From: Candidatus Woesearchaeota archaeon
GTDB lineage: Archaea > Nanobdellota > Nanobdellia > Woesearchaeales > UBA10216
Assembly: GCA_016185705.1 (NCBI GenBank)
Contig: JACPMZ010000007.1
Span: 43,157-107,156, forward strand
Direction: 5' to 3'
Length of the DNA: 64,000 bases
The notes under the pieces are model-generated. The model ran no database searches. It was given only the letters and a program-made list of their open reading frames with translations, and was not told the DNA's origin. Made by a program: the position numbers and the translations under genes. Below, one piece after another: positions 51,832-59,362 of this stretch (the stretch's first letter is position 1; the number at the start of each line of letters is the position of its first letter).

Positions 51832-52135
51832 TGCTTAGCAGTTCCAGCCCTCTCCTGTAATCCTCAAGCGTTTCTGTTGACTTTACTCCTGCCTTGGCTG
51901 CTTCCTGCATCATCTCAGAGACAGTTACGCCAGCTTTTTCAGCCGCCTTGTCTATTGAGCATTTTCCCTGACGGTATAATTCCATGTGCTTCCTGAGCAG
52001 GAATTGCTTTCTGCCAATCAGTATGAGCTCTTTCAGCGCTTTTGTCTTGTCCACGCGCTCTTCACTTGCCGTGTCTTCTATCATTCTCACAATATCCTTT
52101 TCAAGTCTTGCTCCCAAAAATTCGGCTTTGCTCAT
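51824..52135 (-). CDS. UPF0175-type antitoxin
   Basis: 103 residues. A ribbon-helix-helix-like N-terminus (EFLGARLEKDIVRMIEDTA) is followed by the UPF0175 helix-turn-helix region QGKCSIDKAAEKAGVTVSEM. UPF0175 proteins are partners of PIN-like toxins, and it overlaps the toxin gene at 52132 by 4 bases. Here the toxin is encoded first. The stop lies within an S10-derived copy. Confidence 0.85.
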   Translation of the reverse strand: MSKAEFLGARLEKDIVRMIEDTASEERVDKTKALKELILIGRKQFLLRKHMELYRQGKCSIDKAAEKAGVTVSEMMQEAAKAGVKSTETLEDYRRGLELLSRA

Positions 52136-52623
52136 TTTATGCCCTCCTTGGCCTTTTCAATAAGGTATTCCTCAAACCATCCTTCTTCTTTTAGCGTTTC
52201 CAACGCCTCGTTCGCTTTCACTTTCGTTATCCTGCGCTTTCTATGAAGGTCAACGACAATTTCTATGCTGCCGAGGAACGGCAAGCCGTTTATCATTGCA
52301 GCAGTCCTTCCCTGCCTGTTATCTGTAATCACCGCCCCCTTCATCATTATTGCTGCGGCAACAGCTGAAGCTTCCCCCTTTCCCATGTTAAAATCCTTCA
52401 TTAGCTTTTCCATCGCTTCCTTGACAGCTTCTGCGAATTTCACCCTTTTTTCCTTGTTCAGCTGCTCAACTAACAGGGCGTCCGCAAACATTTCCTTTTT
52501 GCCTTCAGCAATTTCCTCATAAGCCTGTTTTGTAATCTGTATGTCATACGTTCCAAATACCGTTTCCAGCAGCGTAGCTTTTGCCAAAAGTATTGCACTG
52601 CAGGCATCAATAACAAACTTCAT
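52132..52623 (-). CDS. PIN-like toxin (DUF3368 type)
   Basis: 163 residues. PIN-domain acidic residues are seen in VIDACSAILLAKA (Asp6), GKGEASAVAAA (Glu) and VITDNRQGRTAA (Asp), giving a metal site for RNA cleavage as in VapC-type RNases. It forms a two-gene module with UPF0175. This module lies between S10-tail copies 3 and 2. Confidence 0.85.
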   Translation of the reverse strand: MKFVIDACSAILLAKATLLETVFGTYDIQITKQAYEEIAEGKKEMFADALLVEQLNKEKRVKFAEAVKEAMEKLMKDFNMGKGEASAVAAAIMMKGAVITDNRQGRTAAMINGLPFLGSIEIVVDLHRKRRITKVKANEALETLKEEGWFEEYLIEKAKEGIK

Positions 52624-52704
52624 TAAACAGAATTAAATATTGTTAAATATATAAAGCTTTCGATTTTAGCAGTAAGGTGATAGCGTTTATACATGGAAGG
52701 AAGT

Positions 52705-52749
52705 TCAGTTCTCCACCATCTCAATATTTAGTCCTTTCATTATCGGCGT
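52705..52749. repeat. S10 3'-end copy 2
   Basis: On the minus strand, read in frame: P-I-M-K then GLNIEMVEN and a TGA. S10 itself ends P-L-P-K then [11 protein letters not shown]. One I-E pair is missing and several codons differ synonymously. It separates the PIN/UPF0175 and DUF4258/MqsA modules. Confidence 0.7.
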
Positions 52750-52795
52750 GCATTCAAAACTCCCTTATGGGAAGGTTTATATATGACCGATACTT

Positions 52796-52811
52796 ACCTG
52801 TAATTACAGGT
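52796..52811. promoter_or_regulatory. 16-bp palindrome at the DUF4258 start (operator candidate)
   Basis: ACCTGTAATTACAGGT is a perfect palindrome lying about 20 bases after the TTTATATATG box (52777-52786) and overlapping the GTG start. The position at the transcript start fits an operator for self-repression by the AbrB-type antitoxin encoded downstream. Confidence 0.7.
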
Positions 52812-53022
52812 GCTTACTTTGGATATTCATTACAGCAGGCATGCCCGTGAGCAGATGGTTGCTCGCGGTGTTGAAGAGGAGCAGGTTAAGGAGGCAATGC
52901 GTGGTGGCGAGAAACATATCCAGAAGCCCGACAGGATAGTTTCGGATTACAAATATTTCAGTGTCGTTTATAAAAAGTTTGGCGATAACTATTTTGTTAT
53001 AACAGTGAAACCGAGGTGGTAA
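52810..53022 (+). CDS. DUF4258 toxin-like protein
   Basis: 70 residues from a GTG. The motif YSRHAREQMVARGVEEEQV followed by a short beta sheet is typical of DUF4258, a fold related to BrnT/MqsR-like RNase toxins. Paired with and overlapping the zinc-finger/AbrB antitoxin gene by 7 bases. Confidence 0.85.
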   Translation: MLTLDIHYSRHAREQMVARGVEEEQVKEAMRGGEKHIQKPDRIVSDYKYFSVVYKKFGDNYFVITVKPRW

Positions 53023-53348
53023 AACTGAAATGCCCTGTTTGCGATAAAGGAAACCTGAGGAAAGGAAAAATTGCCGAAGCCATGTTTGGCGTCAGTCTTG
53101 GCGCATTCCCCGCTTTAATCTGCAGCAAGTGTGGCGAGTCATTTACGGATGAGGAGACTACTCGAAAAATACAGGCGGCTGCCAAGAAAAAAGGTATTTG
53201 GGGCCTGGGCATGAAGACAAAGGTAACAAAAGCAGGTAATTCATTGGCCGTCAGAGTGCCAAAAGCCATTGCTGACTTTATGGACCTAAAGCAAGGGCAG
53301 GAGGCTTATATTCATCCCGAAAAGGATAAGCTGGTGATAGAGAAGTAA
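53016..53348 (+). CDS. MqsA-type zinc finger fused to AbrB/MazE domain, antitoxin
   Basis: 110 residues. The N-terminus has CPVCDKGNLRKGKIAEA and CSKCGESF, a YgiT/MqsA-like zinc finger. The C-terminus is an AbrB/MazE DNA-binding domain (TKVTKAGNSLAVRVPKAIAD). In MqsA the DNA-binding half is an HTH, so this is a different pairing. The GTG start overlaps a GAGGTG ribosome-binding site. Probably neutralises DUF4258 and binds the palindrome at 52796. Confidence 0.82.
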   Translation: MVKLKCPVCDKGNLRKGKIAEAMFGVSLGAFPALICSKCGESFTDEETTRKIQAAAKKKGIWGLGMKTKVTKAGNSLAVRVPKAIADFMDLKQGQEAYIHPEKDKLVIEK

Positions 53349-53387
53349 CTTCCGCTGAGGTAAGGAAATTTCTCAATGCAGGTAATC

Positions 53388-53450
53388 TAATCAGCTCTCC
53401 ATCATCTCAATCTCAATATTTAATCCCTTTGGCAGCGGCATCATCGAAAC
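53388..53450. repeat. S10 3'-end copy 1 (best preserved)
   Basis: On the minus strand this encodes M-M-P-L-P-K then [11 protein letters not shown] and TGA, against S10 V-P-L-P-K then [11 protein letters not shown]. The DNA differs at many third codon positions (for example GGA TTA AAT against GGG CTG AAC) while the residues stay the same, so it derives from a functional but diverged S10 gene end. Confidence 0.85.
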
Positions 53451-53473
53451 CTTACCCAATAAAAGCCAGCTTC

Positions 53474-53491
53474 GGTTCGCTTTTGCGAACC
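53474..53491. terminator. Hairpin GGTTCGC-TTTT-GCGAACC
   Basis: Perfect 7-bp stem with a TTTT loop between the S10-tail copy and the hicB promoter. It might be a terminator or a remnant of a cassette end. No T-run follows directly. Confidence 0.4.
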
Positions 53492-53583
53492 TTTGCAAAG
53501 AAAAGGCGAACTCTGCGCCTGAACTTTTCAATGCGGTCAAGAAAATGAGAACATTTAAATAAGGATTGAACTATCTTAATGGC

Positions 53584-53862
53584 ATGACACAAATAGTTCT
53601 AAACGTCGTTATAAAGGAAGAGAAGGAAGGCGGTTATTCAGCTGTTTGCACTGACCTTGATGTTGCAAGCCAGGGTGAAACCGTAGAAGAAGCTATATCT
53701 AATGTTAAAGAAGCTGTAGAGCTATACTTTGAAAGTGCAGAACAATTAGGGGAGCTTGACACAGTTCTTGACAGGCTTGGTTTGACTAAAGAGGATTTGA
53801 AAAAGAAGTCAATAATCGCTAAAGCAATTACAGCAAACGTGCCTATAGTACTTACAGTGTGA
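53584..53862 (+). CDS. hicB: HicB-family antitoxin
   Basis: 92 residues from the ATG at 53584, about 25 bases after an ATTTAAATAAGG box. The HicB core is present: EGGYSAVCTDLDVASQGETVEEAISNVKEAVELY, a partially degraded RNase H fold that binds HicA. The region after it (DLKKKSIIAKAIT) may take the place of a DNA-binding domain. The downstream toxin is frameshifted, so the antitoxin remains alone. Confidence 0.88.
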   Translation: MTQIVLNVVIKEEKEGGYSAVCTDLDVASQGETVEEAISNVKEAVELYFESAEQLGELDTVLDRLGLTKEDLKKKSIIAKAITANVPIVLTV

Positions 53863-53869
53863 TTGGCAG

Positions 53870-54065
53870 ATGAAACTGCCAACTGTTTCTGGCAAGGAAA
53901 TGCTTAATTAGGCAACGCGGCAGCCACGTATCTTTGCATAAGAAATCAGGCGATAAAACATTACTTGCAGTTGTGCCGCTCAAGAAGGAAATAAAGAAAG
54001 GAACTCTGCTGAGCATTTTAAAACAAGCTGGTTTGAGTAGAAATGAATTTCTTGAGCTCTTGTAA
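53870..54065 (+). pseudogene. hicA: hicA toxin, disrupted by an internal deletion/frameshift
   Basis: The start MKLPTVSGKEMLN is HicA-like but meets TAG at 53909. In the next frame RQRGSHVSLHKKSG and the rest, to FLELL, continue the HicA domain, including its key His in RGSHV. The roughly ten residues normally between the two parts are missing. The stop TAA directly abuts the S10 stop at 54066. Confidence 0.85.
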
Positions 54066-54377
54066 TCAGTTCTCAACCATCTCAATCTCAATGTTCAGCC
54101 CTTTGGGCAGAGGAACCCTCATAACCAGGCGCAGAGCGCGTTCGTCAGTTGCCAAATCTATCAGGCGCTTATGCACCCGCATCTCAAACCTGTCCCACGT
54201 TGCCTTGCCATCTCCGCAGGGGCATTTTCTTGTAGTGACTTTCAGCCGCTTGGAAGGAAGAGGTATCGGGCCCCGAAGGTCAACGCCTGTCTTTTCTGCA
54301 ATGTCTTTGATGGAAGTTGCAACCTGATTGATCTTGCCAATATCCGTGCTTACCAGCTTGATGCGCGCTTTTTGCAT
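54066..54377 (-). CDS. rps10: 30S ribosomal protein S10 (uS10)
   Basis: 103 residues, normal archaeal length: [20 protein letters not shown], then [20 protein letters not shown] and the C-terminal [16 protein letters not shown]10 is a head protein of the small subunit. It follows EF-1 alpha by 116 bases, as in many archaea. Its C-terminal coding end seems to be the insertion point of the toxin-antitoxin modules downstream. Confidence 0.96.
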   Translation of the reverse strand: MQKARIKLVSTDIGKINQVATSIKDIAEKTGVDLRGPIPLPSKRLKVTTRKCPCGDGKATWDRFEMRVHKRLIDLATDERALRLVMRVPLPKGLNIEIEMVEN

Positions 54378-54493
54378 TTTCTTCCATCATGATGAATTTT
54401 TATTCACCATAACCTGTAATTTGACTGCAGCTTCTGCGCGCGAAAAGCAAATACCTGCTTTAATTGCGCAGACATTAAATCAGGCGGCGACAA

Positions 54494-55798
54494 TTATTGC
54501 TTCTTGACTATGTCAATGCACATGCCAGCAGCAACCGTGCTGCCTGAATCGCGTATGGCAAAGCGTGCGAGATGGGGGATGTCCTTCTGCAGCTCAATAA
54601 CCAGGGGCTGCATCGGTTTTATCTTTACAACTGCTACATCCCCGTTTTTGATGAAGTCAGGCTTCTCCTGAAGCGTTTCGCCTGTTGCGGGATTGATTTT
54701 CTTAACAATTTCAGTGATAGTGCATGCCACCTGCGCTGTGTGGATGTGGAATACCGGGGTGTAGCCGGCTGTCAAAACACTCGGATGGTTAAGAACCACT
54801 ATCTGCGCTGTAAATTCAGAAGCTACTGTAGGCGGACTGTTTGTGTGCCCAAGAACGTCGCCTCTGGCAATGTCCTTTTCACCGATGCCTCTTATTGAGA
54901 ATCCTACGTTATCGCCCGGCTCTGCCTGCTGAAGCTGCTCGTGGTGCATTTCAATTGTCTTAACTTCGCCTGTAACGCCTTTTCCTTCACGCGCAGGCAC
55001 GATAACAACCTTGTCATTGACTTTCATGATTCCTGTCTCAACCCTTCCAACAGGAACAGCGCCTATGCCCTTAATGTTGTAAACATCCTGCAGCGGAAGC
55101 CTTAAAGGAAGGTCAACCGGCTTGTCAGGCGCCTTAAAACTGTTAATTGCCTCAAGCAGCGTAGGGCCCTTGTACCATGGCATCTTGTCGCTTTTCTTAA
55201 CAAGGTTAACTCCCGGATAAGCGCCTGTTGGAACAAACTGCACTTCATCAAGCTTAAAGCCAACAGCCCTCAATCGCTCGCTCACTTTGCTCTTAACATC
55301 ATTAAACCTTGCTTCATCATAATTAGCCATGTCCATCTTGTTGACAGAAACAATAATCTGGTTAACTCCCAGTGTTTTTGCAAGGAAGATGTGCTCAGAA
55401 GTCTGTCCCTTGGCATCCAATCCGCCCTCTGCCTCGCCCTTGTTTGCAGATACAACCAAAACTGCAGCATCTGCCTGCGAAGCGCCTGTTATCATGTTCT
55501 TGATGAAGTCGCGGTGGCCCGGGGCATCAATAATCGTGATTTCAAACTTGTCAGTCTTAAACCTCTTGTGGGAAAGGTCAATTGTAACGCCGCGCTTCTG
55601 CTCTTCCTCCAGCGTATCCATAACAAAAGCAAACTCAAAGCCGGACTTGCCCACTTCCTTGGCCCTATCAACCAGCTTCCTCATGTCCTGCTCAGGAATA
55701 TTGCCTGAGTCATAGAGCATTCTGCCTACAGTAGTGCTCTTTCCGTGGTCAACATGACCGATAAATACAAGGTTTAAGTGGGGCTTTTCTCGTGCCAT
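54494..55798 (-). CDS. tuf: Translation elongation factor 1 alpha
   Basis: 434 residues. GTPase motifs GHVDHGKST (G1, about 14-22), DAPGHRDF (G3) and NKMD (G4) are followed by the two beta-barrels. It delivers aminoacyl-tRNA to the ribosome. Possible target of the Doc/Fic proteins encoded in this window, since Doc in bacteria modifies EF-Tu; this is only an inference. Confidence 0.97.
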   Translation of the reverse strand: MAREKPHLNLVFIGHVDHGKSTTVGRMLYDSGNIPEQDMRKLVDRAKEVGKSGFEFAFVMDTLEEEQKRGVTIDLSHKRFKTDKFEITIIDAPGHRDFIKNMITGASQADAAVLVVSANKGEAEGGLDAKGQTSEHIFLAKTLGVNQIIVSVNKMDMANYDEARFNDVKSKVSERLRAVGFKLDEVQFVPTGAYPGVNLVKKSDKMPWYKGPTLLEAINSFKAPDKPVDLPLRLPLQDVYNIKGIGAVPVGRVETGIMKVNDKVVIVPAREGKGVTGEVKTIEMHHEQLQQAEPGDNVGFSIRGIGEKDIARGDVLGHTNSPPTVASEFTAQIVVLNHPSVLTAGYTPVFHIHTAQVACTITEIVKKINPATGETLQEKPDFIKNGDVAVVKIKPMQPLVIELQKDIPHLARFAIRDSGSTVAAGMCIDIVKKQ

Positions 55799-55889
55799 AG
55801 TGGAAAAAAAGAATCAGCTGCCAATATATAAAGGTTGCTGTTTTCCGTGTATAAAAATCGGCGAGGCTTGAATATTAAATCGAGGATTG

Positions 55890-55962
55890 CTTAGCGGCAG
55901 TGTTTGAAGCAGTTTAGCAGCGGTAGCAGTAGCGGCATTAGCAGTGGCTGCTGCCGCTAAAC
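55890..55962 (-). repeat. Degraded copy of the Ala-rich small-ORF element
   Basis: On the minus strand one frame reads LAAAATANAATATAAKLLQ, similar to the copies at 15110 and 33634. No ATG start is kept. It lies between EF-1 alpha and a toxin fragment. Confidence 0.4.
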
Positions 55963-55964
55963 AC

Positions 55965-56169
55965 AGGAAATGAAGTTTCCTGCATAGACTGTCTTGGTTA
56001 TGAAACAGCTAAAGAAAACAATGCAAAATTCCTCACAGGAGATGAACAGTTTGAAGATTTGCCTGATGTGGAGTTTGTGAAGCGAGGCTTCCGGCTGAAT
56101 AAATTTTTGCAAACCTTTTACAACCGGGGCGCAGAAGTTCACGAAGTTGACGCACTTACAAGAACTTAA
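55965..56169 (+). pseudogene. VapC (PIN) toxin fragment
   Basis: An open frame without a start codon reads EVSCIDCLGYETAKENNAKF, then LTGDEQFEDLPDVEFVK, the C-terminal part of VapC toxins (acidic residues plus LTGD). Everything upstream is missing. The frame runs on through about 28 more codons to a stop that overlaps the TPI 3' end. On the other strand, 56098-56130 reads VVKGLQKFI, similar to the TPI end VLRGLVKFL. Confidence 0.7.
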
Positions 56170-56821
56170 CCAACCCCCTCAAAACCTCCTCGGGATTTTT
56201 GGCAGTTGTGAAAGCGCTTGCGATTAGCGCTCCTTTTGCGCCGAGCTTAAGCGCCTGCCTCACATCTTCACCGCTTGTTATCCCTGCGCCGCACACTACA
56301 GGTATTTTTTTGACTTTGCTTACTGCCTCTATAGAAGAGGTAACAATCTCCGGCTTGGCAGTTGACACAGAAATTCCCGTGCCAATAAGCTCAGGAGGCT
56401 CAACCGCCACAAAATCAGGGCTGAATCCCGCAACTTTCGCAGCTTCATTGTTGTCAGCTGCGCACACCATGGTTGTCAGCTTCAGCTTTTTGCACAGCTT
56501 AACAGCGGCAGCTAATGAAGGGTAATCCAGCTTGTGCTCAGCGTGGTTAAGAAGGGTGCCGCTTGCTCCGGCGGCCTTAACAGACTCAGGCAGAATGAAG
56601 CCGGTGTTTTTGCCGTATTCAATGCTGTCAACGTGCTGCGCCCAGACAGGAATACTTACTTCCTGCGCCACTCTGTAAATGTCAGCGGGCTGCACGCTGA
56701 TGGCAATCGGAACTTTTTTTTCTTTTGACACCTTTTCGCAAATCTCAGCCAGCTTAACCGCGTTTTTTCCTGTTCCCTGCTCATAGGTTTTGACGTTTAT
56801 CAGGATGAAAGGGGTTTTCAT
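56156..56821 (-). CDS. tpiA: Triosephosphate isomerase
   Basis: 221 residues, the short archaeal form. The N-terminal LINVKTYEQGTGKNAVKLAE, the histidine in VWAQHVDSIEYGKNTGFI, the loop glutamate in FVAVEPPELIGTGISV, and GAGITSGEDV mark the active site. It interconverts glyceraldehyde 3-phosphate and dihydroxyacetone phosphate. Confidence 0.95.
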   Translation of the reverse strand: MKTPFILINVKTYEQGTGKNAVKLAEICEKVSKEKKVPIAISVQPADIYRVAQEVSIPVWAQHVDSIEYGKNTGFILPESVKAAGASGTLLNHAEHKLDYPSLAAAVKLCKKLKLTTMVCAADNNEAAKVAGFSPDFVAVEPPELIGTGISVSTAKPEIVTSSIEAVSKVKKIPVVCGAGITSGEDVRQALKLGAKGALIASAFTTAKNPEEVLRGLVKFL

Positions 56822-56910
56822 GCAGATAAAATTAATTTACAAGTTTAATAAACTTTTCTATTATAGCAAATTACAAAAATAAAGAAACATTCACTTTGCA
56901 ATTTGCTGTT

Positions 56911-56953
56911 TAGTAAAGCGCACAAAATGTTTGTAAATTGATGCGCTTTACTA
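56911..56953. terminator. 12-bp inverted repeat after a PIN toxin gene
   Basis: TAGTAAAGCGCA (56911-56922) and TGCGCTTTACTA (56942-56953) pair perfectly and end exactly one base before the toxin stop codon. Likely a terminator-like hairpin or an element boundary. Confidence 0.6.
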
Positions 56954-57370
56954 TTAGACGGTTTCCCTTCTGTTTATTCCCCTTACCTTATCAAAAGCGC
57001 TATCAAATGAAAAAATGTCTTTTATTCCTTCTTTTTGAGCAAGGGCGATTAATGAACAATCAGCCAGGGACAGGTCATCGTATCTCTGAAAAAGATCATG
57101 GATCTGGGTGCTCATCACTTCGTCAACATATATCAGCTTAATTCTCTCAGATTCGGTCAGCATTCTTAGGGCAGTCAGCGCAGAGTGATGTGATTCTTTT
57201 CTTAGCAAAAAATTGACGGTTTCCAGGACAATATAAGCAGTAGTATAGACAAAACCTATTGCGTTTTTTTGCCAAGCCTCAACAACAGCTTCACCCATTT
57301 GACTGTATTTGTCACCACTGTGCTTTGCCGCAATCCACATCCCACTATCAACAATAGCTCTTCGAATCAT
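56954..57370 (-). CDS. vapC: PIN-domain toxin
   Basis: 138 residues. Asp in IVDSGMWIAA, Glu in VLETVNFLL, and the acidic pair in LSLADCSLIALAQ and FSFDSAFDKV form the PIN nuclease site. Encoded one base after its probable antitoxin. AT-rich like other accessory genes here. Confidence 0.85.
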   Translation of the reverse strand: MIRRAIVDSGMWIAAKHSGDKYSQMGEAVVEAWQKNAIGFVYTTAYIVLETVNFLLRKESHHSALTALRMLTESERIKLIYVDEVMSTQIHDLFQRYDDLSLADCSLIALAQKEGIKDIFSFDSAFDKVRGINRRETV

Positions 57371-57371
57371 T

Positions 57372-57644
57372 TTACATTGTTGTATCTATCTCCTCTAAGA
57401 AATCCCTCCCAAAATTCTTTTTTGGAGTATTCAAAAATTGCCTCACCAAATCTTCAGTGTTGTCATTCTTTTTCTTCTCAACAACATATCTCAGGAATTT
57501 TGTTTTCTGGCTTAGTGCGAATTTGATGCTCCTGTCAATCAGATCTTTTTGACTTATCCTGACATCGTTTCTCAAAAGAGTTGTCTCTATTTCATTCAAT
57601 AGAATGACATCTTCGGTGTAAATTTTTCTTGACACATCTTTCAT
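57372..57644 (-). CDS. Probable antitoxin of the PIN toxin
   Basis: 90 residues with a ribbon-helix-helix-like middle (RISQKDLIDRSIKFALSQ) and a charged C-terminal tail that could wrap the toxin. The position directly upstream of the PIN gene is the normal VapBC order. No close family was recognised. Confidence 0.7.
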   Translation of the reverse strand: MKDVSRKIYTEDVILLNEIETTLLRNDVRISQKDLIDRSIKFALSQKTKFLRYVVEKKKNDNTEDLVRQFLNTPKKNFGRDFLEEIDTTM

Positions 57645-57712
57645 CTTGACTACTTCGCTACTACTATCATTAACTACTATTTAAGCTTTTTGGTTTGTCT
57701 TTGTTCGCTGCA

Positions 57713-57957
57713 ATGGAGGATAGGAAGGCGATTCAGGAAAGAACTGGGTAATCAGGTTAGTAAGAAGCTGTCCGGATTTTTTTTTTGCACTGAAAACCAA
57801 AAAATATTTAGAGTTAAACGCCCAAGGGAGTGTTATGACAAATCCTGGCAAACAATTAGAGTTTTTATTTGCAAATGCAAAAAATATGAAGATAAAGGAT
57901 AGCTTCACTGCTGAACAAATGGACGAAATGATTGCCAGCGAAATTCTTAAAGACTGA
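57713..57957 (+). pseudogene. Frameshifted small gene remnant
   Basis: A coding-like region is split over frames: LGNQVSKKLSGFFF ends in a run of ten T, after which another frame continues ALKTKKYLELNAQGS into an ATG-started 40-codon part (57835-57957, MTNPGKQLEFLFANAKN) with AAGGGAG upstream. The T run is a likely slippage or mutation site. No family recognised. The wider gap 57645-58092 otherwise holds only the sepF promoter (TTTAAATAG at about 58040). Confidence 0.4.
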
Positions 57958-58092
57958 TGCCTGATTTTTCGTCTAATGTTCGTTTAGTAAATCTTCGTCC
58001 CCAACCCAAACAACAGTTTAATCCAGAAAAACACAAACTTTAAATAGATTGGCTATATCAAATATTAAAAATTTTGAGGGTTAGCGGGAAAA

Positions 58093-58530
58093 ATGGCAGA
58101 ATTCATAGCAAACATGCGCTCTAAAATCAGCGAATTCTTAGGAGGCGGAGACGAGCCGCAGGAGATGCAGCAGGCAGAGCAGGAATACGTTCAGCTTGAC
58201 ACATCCACTGTAGAAGCGAAAAGCAAGATAACAGTAAGGCCCTATGTAATAGACAATTTCGAGGACATAAAGGGTGTGCTTGATTCGCTCAGGGAAGGCG
58301 CCACAATAGCGCTTGTCAACATCAAGCCGCTGAAAGAAAAGGACATAATTGAGCTTAAGCGGGCAATAAACAAGCTGAAAAAGACAACTGACGCCATCTC
58401 GGGCGATATAGCCGGCTTTGGCGATGACTACATCGTTGCAACTCCAAGCTTTGCGCGAATACACAGATACAAAGCGCCTGCGGCAACAACTCAGGCAGCC
58501 GAACCAGCGCAGCAGCAGGGAATGATGTAG
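58093..58530 (+). CDS. sepF: Cell division protein SepF (archaeal)
   Basis: 145 residues. A short amphipathic N-terminal helix for membrane binding (MAEFIANMRSKISEFLGG) is followed by the SepF core ITVRPYVIDNFEDIKGVLD through GDDYIVATPSFARIHR. SepF anchors FtsZ to the membrane in many archaea. FtsZ is not in this window. Confidence 0.92.
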   Translation: MAEFIANMRSKISEFLGGGDEPQEMQQAEQEYVQLDTSTVEAKSKITVRPYVIDNFEDIKGVLDSLREGATIALVNIKPLKEKDIIELKRAINKLKKTTDAISGDIAGFGDDYIVATPSFARIHRYKAPAATTQAAEPAQQQGMM

Positions 58531-58594
58531 AATTACGGTATCTTTGAATTCAGCATCTCCAGATTTTCTCCCTGAGGAAAAAGCCAGAACCAGG

Positions 58595-59002
58595 TCAAAG
58601 CCCCAGCTCCTCATCAAGCTGCTTAGCAATGGACTTGAGGTTTTCCATAGTCCTGCGGATGTCGCGCCTTAATTCGTCAACAAGAATCTCCAGGTTTTGC
58701 ACTCTTAATGCGTAACGGTTTCCATCAGCCAAAACAATGCCTGACTCCAAAAGCTTGTTAAGATGATGCACAACAGTGCCCCGGCTGAGCTTCAGATGGA
58801 AAGCCAGCTCATCGCTTGTCAATGCCTGCCCGTGCCGGGAGCTTTTAATAAGCTCAACGAACAGCCTGTAAAGAGAACTGTCCTTATCGCGCTCGCTAAA
58901 CAGGCCTAAGCTCTCGCCAAACCACCTGAGCTCATCATTGACGCTTCTTTGATGAGGGCGAGCTGTTCTTATGATGGTAATGCGCTGTGTTCTGAATATC
59001 AT
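58595..59002 (-). CDS. Winged-helix transcriptional regulator
   Basis: 135 residues. A winged HTH (LTSDELAFHLKLSRGTVVHH, then LNKLLESGIV) is followed by a C-terminal coiled coil (LVDELRRDIRRTMENLKSIA). It is divergent from the heat-shock operon, which makes it a candidate regulator of that operon, by analogy with the archaeal heat-shock repressor Phr. Sequence support for that role is only positional. Confidence 0.8.
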   Translation of the reverse strand: MIFRTQRITIIRTARPHQRSVNDELRWFGESLGLFSERDKDSSLYRLFVELIKSSRHGQALTSDELAFHLKLSRGTVVHHLNKLLESGIVLADGNRYALRVQNLEILVDELRRDIRRTMENLKSIAKQLDEELGL

Positions 59003-59092
59003 TTTTTAACCGCCGAGCAGCAGCCCACTTTTATCCCCTAAGGAACTCAATAAAGGAGAATAGTAAGCTGTGTGCACCTGCAATTAACATGT

Positions 59093-59151
59093 CAGAAACG
59101 CTGATGCGTAAGCTCCTTACTTCAGTTCGGAGTAAGCATTCAGCGTTTCTG
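59093..59151. repeat. 12-bp inverted repeat, first of two hairpins
   Basis: CAGAAACGCTGA (59093-59104) and TCAGCGTTTCTG (59140-59151) pair perfectly, with a further inner TTACT/AGTAA. Lies in the divergent gap between the regulator and the heat-shock operon. Confidence 0.75.
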
Positions 59152-59159
59152 AGCATGCT

Positions 59160-59203
59160 CAAAACCACACGTTGTGGGCTTTAGCCAACAGCGTGTGGTT
59201 TTG
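59160..59203. repeat. 12-bp inverted repeat, second hairpin
   Basis: CAAAACCACACG (59160-59171) and CGTGTGGTTTTG (59192-59203) pair perfectly, with inner GGCT/AGCC. The palindrome TGAGCATGCTCA (59150-59161) sits between the two hairpins. Confidence 0.75.
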
Positions 59204-59221
59204 ACAGGTTATCACCGCTTG

Positions 59222-59287
59222 CCATATATAAATCTTTCCCGACAAAATCATAAACTGTGGTGTGTAGTAACGAAATATTTATATATG
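59222..59287 (+). promoter_or_regulatory. Two TATA-like elements before the heat-shock operon
   Basis: CATATATAAATC (59223-59234) and AATATTTATATATG (59273-59286) are both good archaeal TATA boxes. The second is about 78 bases before the micro-ORF at 59363. Two promoters, or one for each direction, are possible. Confidence 0.5.
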
Positions 59288-59362
59288 AGCTGTGGTTTCT
59301 GTTGATTTAAGTTCAACAGAATCAGAGTAAGATGGCTTTGGTGCAGTCAGGAGGTGAACAAA

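Noticed and set aside
55957..56142. 61-codon minus-strand frame between EF-1 alpha and TPI
   Set aside because: It overlaps the VapC remnant and is interpreted as DNA containing a TPI-like tail rather than as a separate gene.
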